A DNA stretch of 64,000 nt from contig CM019217.1 of NCBI GenBank assembly GCA_009741485.1, positions 33,484,412-33,548,411 on the forward strand, written 5' to 3'. This document shows positions 42,199 through 52,654 of this stretch, piece after piece. The position numbers and the translations under genes were made by a program. The DNA is from Malurus cyaneus samueli (taxonomy: Eukaryota > Chordata > Aves > Passeriformes > Maluridae). Below the pieces are notes generated by a model. The model searched no databases, was not told where the DNA came from, and worked only from the letters and a program-made list of their open reading frames with translations. Positions within the stretch are counted from its first letter, which is position 1, and every line of letters begins with the position of its first letter.

Positions 42199-45100
42199 CA
42201 ACTGTTGTTGATATGTAATCCAAAGTAATGTATGGCTTTTGGTATCATCCACACCAACTATTCTAGAAAGTTGGCTTTGGTGTGGCCTGGTTTTTAACCT
42301 TGCTGTAAATAATCCTTATGGACAGAGAAATAAGTGGTCCTTTAATTGCTCGAGAGCCTCCACTCTGAGCTTATGGCTGACTGACCATCCTATCTCCCTG
42401 TTTTGTGATTCCTTTATCTGTACTGAATCCAAGAAAGATTAGCCTCTGTGGATTACTGAGAACTTTCAGGATTTTTATTCTCTAGCTGGCAAGTGTGCTA
42501 ATCTTTCTGAACGAAGCCCTCCAAGCTTAAGCAAAGGCTTTTCTAGACTGATCCAGCTCGGTTGGTTCTCAGTGTTCCAAGTCTAGAAAAAGACATCTGA
42601 AGCCTTGTCAAAAGCCTCCCTAAAAGCTGAAGAATCTATGAGTCCTTAGATCAGAACTGGTAAGCATGAATGGCAAGAGTATTAACTTTATTCTGAAGCT
42701 TGCTGCGGAGATAGACCTCACTACTCATTGTCTCCCGCCGGGTGTTCATCCATGTTTAAAGCTTCCTCGCTTTCTGCTCTAATCTATACATGCCTATAGG
42801 CTGCTATGTTGAAAACTCAGTTCCATCGTGAGGGGCGGCGTGTAATAGCTATTGAAAAAGAGCTTTATGACATGTCAGATAGTTAAGAATGCTGTTCTTG
42901 AACGAATAAATTTAATCCCGACTCTGAATAAAACGGAAGCATCGAACAAGTACCTAACCAGTAGGGTAAATTTGTATTTCCTGTACACAGCTCAGGTTTC
43001 AAGGAGCTGAACATGTTAGCCTATCCAAGAAAGCTTTGGGAATGGCTATTAAGCCCAGCTGCGTGTCCTTGGGATGCCAGACAAACTAATTTCAGAGGCA
43101 GCACAGACTCCTGTAGTTGCTGGACATAAACCCTTTTTCTTATTCCACTAAAGACTGGGAAAGTATACATATATTGCAATTTTGTCGGGCTAGCCCCTCA
43201 GAGCATTTAATTTTACTCAGCAGAATGCAGAAGGCCCGATAAAATCAGTAAGATCTTGGATATTTACGTGATCACTAAATGACCAATACAAGGCCATAAT
43301 AATTAACGATGTCAAAATATTGAATGATTATAAAAATTTCCGGGAACAAACAAGTGCCTAATAAGGCCATGCTAGACTGTAACCCCCTTGAGTGTTATCT
43401 GTGGAAGCTGTCAGTGAGTTGGATATTAATCACCTTCGAGATTCTCTACTGTAACACCTATACAGATTAGTTGCTGGTTTTACCTGTTTGCTTGTACAGC
43501 TTTAATCAGAAAATTTGAGAGTGATTATTTTGCCATAAGATACATGTAGAGCATTTAAACCACTACAAAATGACTAAAAGTGACACCATCTCAGGGAGAG
43601 GATTTGGCCCATAGAGTGTTTGCTCTCTGAGTTTCTGATCGCCTCTGTTCTGTGAGGAAAGGGAACATGTGGTATGCAGTAGCTCTATATCCTTTGAGTC
43701 AGTGAGGACTGTGACATGTGGCTGCTTAGTGCATGCCTCGTCTTATCCTCCAACTGAACTCACAAAGTTCCATGTGCAAAATCATGGCAGTATTATATAT
43801 AATTAGATCCTTAAGTAATTATATCTTCAAATTATTGTAATGACAATTACTAGAAGCTGTCCTACATCTCTGAAACAAGTTTTAAATACAATGTTTAGTT
43901 TCTCTGAGTAAGGCTGCAACTTGAAAAATCCTGAAAACTAATACTGAAAAAGGTACTGACAAAAAGAACAGGCATTTTCAAGAATGACATTAAGCTATTC
44001 CCAAAAAATATAAATTGCTAAGAGTCTGCATCATGTTGCTGCTATTTAATTTACAACTCTTTTTGCTTTCAGCATCAAAAAAAAAAAAAAAAAAAAAAAA
44101 AAGAAGAGGAGCTTGCATATTGCTCATTGATGTTTACCTGCTGTGACAGATTTTCCAGTTGCTTATTGTAACAAGTGAAGTCAATGACTAGACAGCAGTT
44201 GTACCTGAAACTCTTAAAGTAACACCTCAACTTTGAATCTAGTTTCTTAAATTTTAGGTCTTAAGCAGGGTACCCACTGAAGAGTTGCAAAGATGTCCGA
44301 AGTGCCTGCTTGCTGAGCTCTGGTGGCCTTTGCCACAGGGTGACCTTGAACGGACCTCTTTGTCTGTGTCATGTGTGTGTGTGAAAACGCGCAGCAAGTA
44401 AGATAAGGATTCTAGCTTCCCAGGTATTAGATTTGTAACTTGTGATATGTAACTAGGCTCTAAGTGAAGTTACTACTGTGTAAATAGTAAATTTAAGCTA
44501 ATCAAATTGCCGAGTAGCACAGCTACCTATTAAGTGTCATTAAGTGGAAAGCTTTGTTGAACAATATGAGCTAAGTTTGAGGTCTGTAGATTTCAGATCT
44601 GTTAAACCTAAGTTCAATTACCGGAAGTCTACTAACTTCACAATGTTTTTCAGCTTAGCATTAATTAATTTAAGTTCTGTTACTTTTAGCGCTCTGCTAA
44701 GTTGATTTTCTGCAAAGTTAAGTTTTATTTGTAACTTTAGGTAATGCTATTTTTAAATTCTATTAAGTTCTGTTGAAGTTAAACTCTTTAAGATATTTAA
44801 TATCTATTAGGCTGAATTTATGTTAAGTTTAGTGAGGTTAAATTATAGTTCCTGATAAGTTTAAGCTCTGCAAACTAATCTGTTAAGTGTGTCAAGTTAG
44901 ATGATGTTGCTTTTGAAAATGACATTAAGTTAATGAAATTAAGTTTAAATTTGTTCTAAATATGCTCATTTAAATGAAATATTAAGTTCTTTTTTTTATA
45001 GAGAACAAGATGAAACCCACTGAAACAATTATGATGGAAATATGGTAGCGATGTTTTAAGAACTATGATGACATATCTTGTGTTAAAATATGTGAAAAAC

Positions 45101-45770
45101 AGTTTACTAAGTCTTTAATCATAAGTTCATGGATGTAAAATGTTCTGCAATTGGTTAATTAAGAGAGTTTTCATAACATCTTGCAAGTTTTATCTTCCAC
45201 AGTGGTAAACGAAGAATGAGTAAGATCCAAACACTATGGATGTTGAAATTATTGAAAGACATAACTTCGTGAAGTATCTGCAAGAAATGTATAATTTAAG
45301 AACTTCCACATGGATTGTTAGAAGCCTGATTGTAGGATATATTTAGGGAATCCCTCCCAGTTTGAGGCCCAGGCTCTGGCCCAAGCCTCTGGCCCTGGCT
45401 GTTGGGAAGTGCCAACAGTACCACAGGTGTTTCTGCATTAAAAATGTAATCAATCGTACTTTGACTTGCCCAATTGGCTGTACAAAGCTGAGATCCCCTT
45501 CAGGTAAAACTTGGAAACCTTGCCCGGATAAGGTTTTCCAGATCCGACCTGAAATTGGGTTAGCCAGCTATTGCAGACCCTGAGGCAACAGGGCAGTACC
45601 GATAAATGCATCTTTCTAAATCACAACCTTTCACTGGTGTACTACTGATATGCATGTATTGCCTTATTTGTTTTTGCTTGGTGCTAACGACTGAGCACTG
45701 TGAACTATTGCTTTGTTACCTGTATTGTTGCTTCGTGTTGATGTTGTCACCGTCTTGAAAGAAACATGTT
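42199..45770. other. Unassigned sequence between two related LTRs
   Basis: About 3.6 kb with no recognised coding frame. If the flanking LTRs were a pair from one provirus this would be its interior, but I find no primer binding site, polypurine tract, protease, reverse transcriptase or zinc-knuckle motif in it. A run of 26 A lies at 44077-44102. A TTAAGTT-rich zone is at about 44490-44995. A GC-richer patch at about 45350-45600 has a 73-codon frame of unknown nature. It is more likely unrelated or nested repeat DNA than a full retroviral interior. Confidence 0.45.
44490..44995 (+). repeat. TTAAGTT-rich degenerate short repeat
   Basis: The word 'taagtt' or a one-base variant occurs about fifteen times in 500 bases, often as 'ttaagtttaa', 'ttaagttctgtt' or 'gttaagttt'. 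The spacing is irregular, roughly 15-40 bases. This is far above chance even for AT-rich sequence and has a strand bias, since the reverse complement AACTTAA is rare here. It looks like a decayed short-period tandem repeat. No known satellite was recognised. Confidence 0.5.
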
Positions 45771-46540
45771 TGCTAATAGGGGGGACCCCCTGGTGGTGGC
45801 TATGACCCCTTCCCTCCGATTTTTATACAGCTTCGAAATAGAAAATCTAACGGAGCTTTCAGGCAAATGGTAAAAAGGAAAAACATTTTACATATATATT
45901 ATATATATAACAAGGTGACATACAATAAAATGCAATCAACGGACAGTCCAAACCTAGTGACAGCCTTAAGAAACAGCCTCCTTCTTGGCAAAGTTACAGT
46001 TGGTGCAGCGGGGCGCCCTGGCCCTCGCTGGCAGGGAAGGGCGACTGACTCCTCAGAGATGCGGGGACGTGTGGTGCGGCGTCTCCGCGCGGGCTGGGAT
46101 GATCGATACAGATGGCAAGGTGGATGAAGAAAATTTCTCTGCAAAACTCACAGCGGAAAAACGCTGGTGCTTTCTGGACAGCAAGAAACCAGGACAGCAA
46201 AAGCAGGAATCCCGCGACGCGAGATGGGAATGGAGCAGAGTTCACCCTCCTGAAGCTGGAGTCCTAGCAGCCACCGCCGAGCAAAAAGCACGGGCGCAGC
46301 AGGAAAAACCCTCCTCTCTCCCAAGCGAAAAAAAAAAAAACAAAAAAAACACTCCCCAATCCCCACGCCCACCACACAAAAGCTGTCTCCCCATTTAGGG
46401 TGTGGCCATAGGTGTCATTGTCTCTTCAATCGCCCGGCCATTAACAAAACAGCTCGGCCATCAAGGTATCCCAGCAACAAATGGGGGAAGGAAAAAAATT
46501 CCCAAAGTGAACAAAAAGAGAGGAATTTAAACCCACAACA
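45771..46540 (-). mobile_element. LTR copy B, probable solo LTR
   Basis: A 770-bp element starting TGTTGTGGGTTTAAATT and ending CCTATTAGCA on the minus strand, thus TG...CA. The flanking six bases are catgtt on the left (45765-45770) and gatgtt on the right (46541-46546). That is five of six matching and fits a 6-bp target duplication, as made by class II (alpha/beta-like) retroviruses. No matching interior flanks it on either side, so it is probably a solo LTR left by recombination between two LTRs. It contains an AT-rich tatata block near 45885-45915, an A-rich run near 46328-46350 and a GC-rich middle. It is the cleaner of the two copies of this family in the window. Confidence 0.65.
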
Positions 46541-46546
46541 GATGTT

Positions 46547-47409
46547 CATACTAAGAGAAACGCATGTTATTAAAACAAAAAGGGGGAGCATTACCCCTCA
46601 AGACAAATTAGATAATGTGATATTTACACTACATTTTTCAAACACAGATCATCAATTATGATCCCTGGCAGAGTGATACTGCTCTGAAGGTTTGCATGCG
46701 CAGAACCAATTTCCAAAAGTTTTATGTAAGACTCTACAATTGGGTGTGCAATAGTGAGGCCCTGATGATTTACTAACCTGGGGGAGAGGGTATGCTTGTG
46801 TTCTATCACTGACAGGTCCAAGGCGGTGCCTGCTCACCTGGTAAAACCGTACCAGAGAGACCAGTCCAACACCCTGATACCCCAGCTAAAGACACGACAC
46901 CAGCCATCAGCACGTGAGTGAACCCAGAGATCACATGAAGGATGTTGAAGCAACTGCAACAAAGAACTGACACCCTAACGTGCGGGGCAGGAGTGGTATC
47001 AGCCCCAGAGAACACCTTCTTGGCCTACCAAGCTTGTTGTTTTCTGCTGAAGGACATTCAGTAATGTCAGAGTCAGCATTGCCAGCTGATGGGCTCCCTC
47101 CTGCCTAAACTGCACATCCCCAGAGCTCTGGCCATTTGAGCTCTGGAACAGTAGCCACTGATTTCCAAATGCAGAAGAAACAGTCCTCTTCCTACAGACA
47201 CTAGACTCCATCTTTTTGGTTTCCTATGATGTGGGACTCCTTATCAGTGGCATGGTTGTTTTGATGGGTTCTCATGGATTGTGATATGTATCCCATGCAT
47301 TTTATCTTGTGTTCGTGTTCAACAAATGATTGGTAGTAGTTTTGCTAAGATAATGATTCTACAGGTGCAGACTGTTATGGCATTAGAGTACTTGAACCCT
47401 TCTCATAAT
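46547..47409 (+). mobile_element. Plus-strand ERV 3' interior remnant (pol/env)
   Basis: This lies just upstream of a polypurine tract and LTR and holds broken retroviral coding sequence. At 46826-46855 the frame reads VPAHLVKPYQ, similar in style to the C-terminal end of retroviral integrases ('vPa..vkP'). The stretch 47230-47412 looks like the membrane and tail part of an envelope protein. Frames between them are interrupted by stops. An extra polypurine-like tract occurs at 46571-46588. The remainder of the provirus on the left is missing or was replaced by LTR copy B. Confidence 0.45.
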
Positions 47410-47412
47410 TAA
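47230..47412 (+). pseudogene. Envelope transmembrane C-terminal fragment
   Basis: A 60-codon open stretch follows an in-frame TGA at 47227-47229 and ends at TAA 47410-47412. It starts with aromatic residues, then a hydrophobic segment with cysteines (FSWIVICIPCILSCVRV), then a polar tail with QQMIG and a C-terminus of LNPSHN. The order of membrane span, cysteines and short cytoplasmic tail is typical of the end of a class II retroviral transmembrane subunit. The stop codon sits directly against the polypurine tract, exactly as expected at the 3' end of a provirus. Only the tail survives, so it cannot make an envelope protein. Confidence 0.5.
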
Positions 47413-47427
47413 ACAAAAAGGGGGAGA
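47411..47427 (+). other. Polypurine tract of the plus-strand ERV
   Basis: The tract 'aaacaaaaagggggaga' immediately precedes the TGT start of the LTR and overlaps the envelope stop codon. In retroviruses this tract primes plus-strand DNA synthesis, and its position directly 5' of the LTR is diagnostic for the element's orientation. Confidence 0.7.
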
Positions 47428-47750
47428 TGTAGGGAGTGTTAACAGCCTGCATGGGAATAAAATGCCACATCCTTGGCTGTCCATAGAAAAAGAAGATTGG
47501 AATGTAGAATTGATAATGCCGGTGCTTACAATTACAAACTTTACTAATACTGTAGTTTTGCAAATCTACCAATCCTTTGCTGTTGAGTAGAATGTGACAG
47601 CCTCACTGACCAATGTATGTGTGACACAAATGTATGCACTGGTTACTAAAGTGGATAAAAGAAGCCTGTCCCAGAATAAAGGGGTTATTTTTTGTGTGTG
47701 TATATGTGTGTCTTTGTGTCTGTTATTTTGTGTCGGCTGTCTGGCCAACA
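47428..47750 (+). mobile_element. 3' LTR of the plus-strand ERV
   Basis: It begins TGTAGGGAGTG directly after the polypurine tract and ends near ...GGCCAACA, giving TG...CA ends of about 323 bp. A TATA-like GATAAAAG at 47654-47661 and AATAAA at 47675-47680 are only 14 bases apart. The arrangement is like that of the LTR at 61794-62058 and implies a very short R region. The following U5 is rich in GT (tgtgtgtgtatatgtgtg). The exact 3' end is ambiguous because of a CAACAACAACA run. A repeat array starts immediately after it, so no target duplication can be read. Confidence 0.65.
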
Positions 47751-47756
47751 ACAACA

Positions 47757-48067
47757 AAGCACCTTACACCAAGTAATCCCATGAGAGTTCTTGTTTGCAA
47801 ACACTCTAATTTGCTCTATCTCGCTTGCCTGCAAGAGGTCACACGTGGAGAACAAGGGGAAAGGCTCTTTGCAAAAGTGTCGCTTTCACTGCGAGAACCG
47901 CTTCTGCACACTTTGTATAGTGGAAGGCAGCATACAGTGGAAGCACCTTACACCAAGTATTCCCACGAGACTTCTTATTTGCAAACACTCTAATTTGCTC
48001 TATCTCACCTGCCTGCAAGCGCTTATGTGTGGGGAACAAGGGGAAAGGCTCTTTGCAAAAGTGTTGC
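47757..48067 (-). repeat. Inverted part of the ~188-bp tandem array (about 1.65 units)
   Basis: Two copies related at about 184-bp spacing ('accttacacc' at 47761 and 47945; 'aacaaggggaaaggctctttgcaaaagtg' in both). Reverse-complemented they align with the downstream units: 'cacttttgcaaagagcctttcccc' against 'cacttttgctaggaggctttcccc', then 'cttgcaggcaggtgagat' against 'cttgcaggcgggcaagat', then '...taaggtgc'. They are therefore the same repeat in opposite orientation, head to head with the plus-strand units. They are more diverged from the plus units than those are from each other. Confidence 0.75.
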
Positions 48068-49165
48068 TCCACGGTATGCTGCGTCGTGCCTTCCAATGTG
48101 AGCAAACAAGCAAGATCTCACCCACGAAAGCAGCTCTTCTGCTAGGAGGCTTTCCCCATATAGTCAGTGCATGACCGCTTGCAGGTGGGCAAGATGCAGC
48201 AAGAGCAAGCGTTTACCAGCAAAATCTCTGAGAGAAATGCTTTCTATAAGGTGGCTCCACGGTATGTTGTGTTGCACCTTTCAAAGCAGGCAAACAAGCG
48301 AGATCTCGTCCTGGAAAGTAGCGCTTTTGCTAGGAGGCATTCCACATCTAGGCAGCCTGTGACCGCTTGTAGGCAGCGAGATGCAGCAAGAGAGAGAGTT
48401 TACCAGCAAAACCTCTTGGAGAAATGCTTTCTCTAAAATGTCCTCACGGTATGCTTCGTTGCACCTTTCAAAGTAGGCAAAGAAGTGAGATCTCAACCTG
48501 GAAAGCAGCACTTTTGCTAGGAGGTTTTCCCCATCTAGCCAGGTGCGTGACCACTTGCAGGCGGGCAAGATGCAGCAAGAGAGAGTTTTTACAAGCAAAA
48601 TCTCTGAGAGAAATGCTTTCTCTAAGGTGCCTCCATGGTATGCTGCATTGCGCCTTACAAAGCATGCGAACAAGCGAGATCTTGTCCTGGAAAGCCGAAC
48701 TTTGGCTGGGAGGCTTTCACCATCTAGTTAGCCCGTGACTGCTTGCAGGCGGGCAAGATGCAGCAAGAGAGAGTGTTTACATGAAATATCTCTCGGGGAA
48801 ATGCTTTCTGTAAGCATTTTCTGTAAGGTGCCTCCATGGTATGCTGCATTGCACCTTACAAAGTGTGCGAACGAGTGAGATCTCGCTCTGGAAAGCAGCA
48901 GTTTTGCCAGGACACTTTCCCCATATAGTCAGCGTGTGACCATTTGCAGGCAGGCAAGATGCAGCAAGAGAGAGATTTTACCAGCAAAATCTCTCGGAGA
49001 AATGCTTACTCTAAGATGCGTCCATGGTATGATGCTTTGCTCCTTCCAAAGCAGGCAAAAAAGTGAGATCTTGACCTGGAAAGCAGCACTTTTGCTAGGA
49101 GGCTTTCCCTGTCTAGCCAGCGCATGACCACTTGCAGGAGGGCCAGATGCAGCAAGAGAGAGAGT
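48068..49165 (+). repeat. ~188-bp direct tandem repeat array (about 5.8 units)
   Basis: Units recur with the landmark 'gtgaccacttgcaggcgggc' (variants) at 48171, 48359, 48547, 48735, 48936 and 49124. The spacing is 188, 188, 188, 201 and 188. Each unit also has 'aagatgcagcaagagagag', 'aaatgctttctctaaggtg', 'ccatggtatgctgcattgc', 'gatctcgtcctggaaagcag' and 'ttttgctaggaggctttcccc'. The 201-bp unit carries a small internal duplication (ctttctgtaag / cattttctgtaag) near 48802-48828. The unit length is not a multiple of three and no frame is kept, so it is not a protein repeat. The length is in the range of centromeric or heterochromatic satellites, but I do not recognise the family. Confidence 0.9.
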
Positions 49166-51131
49166 TCAAGCTCCTTTTCAAATAAAGTTGAGTTTAAGGA
49201 GGTTATAGCCTTTCTATTCCATTTTTTTCCCCAGTGTTTCACAGTATTTCTCCAGATTAAAAATCTTAATTTTCCCTGCGTTAACCTAAATTTCTCCATT
49301 CTTTCTATTTCTGCAAAAATTCATTAATTCATGTGTAATAAATGAAAAGTCAGATCTGTTTTGCACCAAATTATCCCTGCAATATTTTTTGTTCATTTGC
49401 TTAAATTGACATCCCTACTACAGTGCAAATAGAGCATAACTGGTCTAACTCTACATTTGGAGATCCTTAGACATCTGCTGTCAATCTTCACTGAACCATG
49501 TGCCAGAAGGTGGCACTCTTCTGGCAGAGGTGGGAAACCAGTTACCTCAGGCACTCTGAAATCCAGGAAATGTGCAGTGTTGCACCTTGATTCCCTAAGG
49601 ACACTGATCCAATGTGCACCAACATACATAAACAAATTTGTTTGAAATTGCCTGATTAGGGATAAAAACACCACCTTTTGCTGAACACACTTATGAATTT
49701 CAGACCAGCCTCACACAGACACTCTTCTTGGCATCCAAGTACAGGGAGGTCTTGCGTGACAGTAATTGTGCATATGTTGTTTTGTTTTGCTGGACAATAG
49801 ATTGCCACTATCAGTCCACTGTCAGTTAGCACCAATCAACTCATTAGAAGCTCTTGACTTTCTCATCCAAGGTACTCACGAGGTCTGGTAAGAGAATTCA
49901 AGTAGTCCTGGGCCTGCATTTGCCCTCAGGAAACTGGACTAGGATGAAGGGAGTAGTGTGCTGATGAGGTGGTGAAGGCTAGAAGCAGGATTTAGATGAA
50001 GGGATGATTTGAGTTACCCCTACCATCCTGAATAACAACATTGAGGAGGAAGGAAACCTCAAATATGAAATTGGGTTATTGTTATTGTGAAAAAGGAAAA
50101 CTAGCACCACAAATACAAACCCCAGGGTAAACTGCTTTTGGGTACAATTAATCCATAAATGGGGAAAAGGAAATAAAGGAAACATGGGGTTTTCTTAGTC
50201 ACCAGGACATTTGTACATCTTTCTATTGTTGTTGTCGTTGTTTGGTTTTGTTTTGTTTTGTGGTTGTTTAGTTTTTAGGTCAAATAGAAAAAAGTCTAAT
50301 CTCAAAATTACAAATAGAGCACAGCTTCAAGCCAACTCAACTTCTTCCCCAACCTCTGAGGAAGTTTCTTACAAAACACACAAATTTCTAGGAGATTTCA
50401 GAAATTGATGCAACCTCCATAGGAGGCTTCCCTGTATTCTAGAATTCAAAGAATCTCTCCAGCCTTAAAACTGAGTGAGTCCTTGAAAGGCAGTCAGGTT
50501 TCTATTGATGGTAATTCAGGTCCTAATCATGTTCCGCCACTCATTCTTACTCTAACCATTTTCTGGAATCTTATCCAGGACACAAATTTCCAAAAGAACC
50601 AAGACACGAGTGGGTGCAAACTTGCTGGGAAAGGTGGGATTCCATAGCTTTTGCTTCCTTGTGATAAGAGAGCCTGCTGTGCCAAGACAATGCCAATGCC
50701 TAATGCATACACAGGGAAAACAGGGAAACACAGGGAAAAGCTGTCAGCCCATCTTGGATACATCCAACATTTGAGATTCCTCTTCCCCAGTAAGAACAGT
50801 CAAAGTAAAATCTAGCTGAGGTTAATCGTGTTGGCTCACAATCATGCCATAGTTTCACTTGAGACACAATGTATTGTTCTCACAGAAACACCCATAGGAA
50901 ACCACTCATTTTCTATTGCTTCTTTTTAATTTCTCAAGTGCAAACCATAAATACCATGTTAGGACAAAAGGGTCCTTCTCTTACCTGCTTCACTCCCCAG
51001 ATATTCGCTATCAGAACCTAAACTCAATCTTTAATAAGAAAGAGTGAATAATTGAATTCATTAAACTTTATTGCTATTTTAAACTGTCCTGTGGTACACA
51101 AACTATCCTTTTATTATTTTCTTGATTACAG
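49166..51131. other. AT-rich sequence, no gene seen
   Basis: Sequence after the repeat array returns to the AT-rich background. A GTT/GTTTT-rich simple stretch lies near 50225-50275. Open frames are short and without motifs. No repeat family was recognised. Confidence 0.5.
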
Positions 51132-51220
51132 CAAAATTGTACTTGTCCGTTGTATCAAAGTTAACGACCCAAGAGTACGAACTGGGTTGTTAGGAGCTAA
51201 TAAAAGTGCTATTAAGGAAG
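51132..51220 (+). CDS. Candidate internal exon, gene unknown
   Basis: A long T-rich tract (ttttattattttcttgattacag) ends at AG 51130-51131. An 89-nt block follows that is open in only one frame, then the donor GAAG/GTATGC with GT at 51221-51222. The exon would begin with the last base of a codon and end with the first base of the next. The peptide, about 29 residues, contains LVRCIKVNDPRVRTG and LLGANKSAIKEG. It is basic and looks protein-like, with no low-complexity bias. VRCIK recalls the RCIKPN motif of myosin motors, but the residues after it do not fit a myosin, so I assign no family. It is a reasonable exon by splice signals alone. It may belong to a plus-strand gene with its other exons outside what I could recognise. 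Confidence 0.3.
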
Positions 51221-51982
51221 GTATGCAATTAAATTGCTTCAATTAACTTGTTTGTGTCTTACTGACAAAAAAAGTATTCTGCCATCTCCAATGAACTTCC
51301 ATCATGAGAAGAATTGCAGAAGTTGTATATTGATGCATCTCTTTAGTAATAGAATTGGCCAGAATAAATCATAATTCAGAAGACCAAGAGCAATACTTCA
51401 AAAAAATCAAATGTATAATAGAGCAATGATATACAGGCCTGAAAAAAAAAATGTTAGTTTCTAGAACCACATTAAGGACCCAAGCTTAAACACATAATTT
51501 AAAAGCAGCTTCAGAATAGAATACTGAAAAAGATGTCTATGGGCTTAAAAACCAGTGAAAGGTGTGCAGTGGACCCTGGCAGAGTTGTAGGGAAAGGAAT
51601 ACAAAAACAAATGCAAGATATAAATCTATATGGCTTGACCTAAACATACGGTGCTGCTTAAGACTGGAACTTGAGTATGTCCCTAACAACCAGATAAAAG
51701 AATAAAAACAATAGAAATGCCACGATAAAGAGATAATTCTTAATTAATAGATGCAGGAAGAATACCAGAGTCAGTTTTAGGATCTGTAGCCTGTAACTTT
51801 TTGTCATATAATGGGTCACCTGCACATGTACCCGTTGTTGCATCTCCTGCCCAGTCCATCGACTTAATGCAAAATAGGAACTCTAGTGGTGCAAGGGTGT
51901 AAAGAACATAGTCGTGCAACGAAGTAACTGCCGGTATGCACATCAGTCAAACAAAAACCATTCCAAATTTTGGAATGGCATC
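51221..51982. other. AT-rich flank of a probable LTR
   Basis: No gene is supported. Short minus-strand frames at 51658-51943 have no recognised motif. It could include interior remnants of the element represented by the next LTR, but no polypurine tract or retroviral motif was seen. Confidence 0.4.
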
Positions 51983-52654
51983 TGTGACCACCACAAACAA
52001 CAAAAGACCCCCTGAATATGCCTCTGTGGATACCTGGAACTTGGAGTGTAAATTAAGCCACCACAGCGGGAACTTGAGATAAGATAAAGGCGGTGATGGG
52101 TGTTATCTCAGACCTAAGGAGAGGTTAACAAAGCTGGGGGAGAAGAATGAATCACCACTATTGGACACAAATAATGCAGAATTTATGGGCCTCAGGGAAA
52201 GCCAACTCAGCAACTGCACTGAAATCAGCTCTGGGTGGGTAAAAGGTAATACCGACAGGGGGAGATCACAACCCACTGACTCAAGACAAGAAATTCGCTG
52301 AAAAGAGAAAGACTGAGCGTGCAATTAGCTATCATTAGAAGCAAGGGGAAAATTTAAACAATAGAATAAGAGCACTGTATAGCAATTTTTTTCTAAAATG
52401 TATAAATAGTGACCATCACTGAGAAAACTGAAGTGGAAAAGAGTCTCTGAAACCACAGGTAGTAGCTATCTTCTCCTAAATATCTCTCTCTTTGTCCCTC
52501 CCTCTCTGCCTCCCCATATCTTCTTTTTTTATATTTCTTTCTATCTCTCTACATCCCAATTTACTGTTAAATAAAATCTGTATATTGACCAGTATTTGCT
52601 CTTGTTTGCACTTTAATTCAGGCAGAGACATCTCTCAATAATCAGATCTTAACA
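51983..52654 (+). mobile_element. Probable solo LTR with TATA box and poly(A) signal
   Basis: A 672-bp stretch with promoter-like layout. TATAAATA is at 52401-52408 and AATAAA at 52570-52575, with a pyrimidine-rich block (ctctctctttgtccctccctctctg) between them and GT-rich sequence shortly after the poly(A) signal. The ends are placed at TGTGACC (51983) and TTAACA (52654), giving TG...CA. They are guesses, because the terminal inverted repeat is only three bases and no target duplication is clear. No retroviral interior flanks it, so if real it is a solo LTR. Confidence 0.45.

Noticed and set aside
44050..44110. 26-A run as the tail of a processed pseudogene or SINE
   Set aside because: No recognisable coding or SINE body upstream, no AATAAA in the expected position and no flanking target duplication seen.
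42199..45770. Complete provirus with LTR A and LTR B as its two LTRs
   Set aside because: The interior lacks a primer site, polypurine tract and any gag/pol/env motif, and LTR B has its own 6-bp target duplication, which fits a solo LTR.
48168..49165. Protein-coding tandem repeat, because several short frames recur in each unit
   Set aside because: The unit is 188 bp, not a multiple of three, and stops occur in every frame. The recurring frames are a by-product of the DNA repeat.
46571..49165. CRISPR-like array
   Set aside because: Units are long and contiguous without unique spacers, and the context is vertebrate with retroviral sequence.
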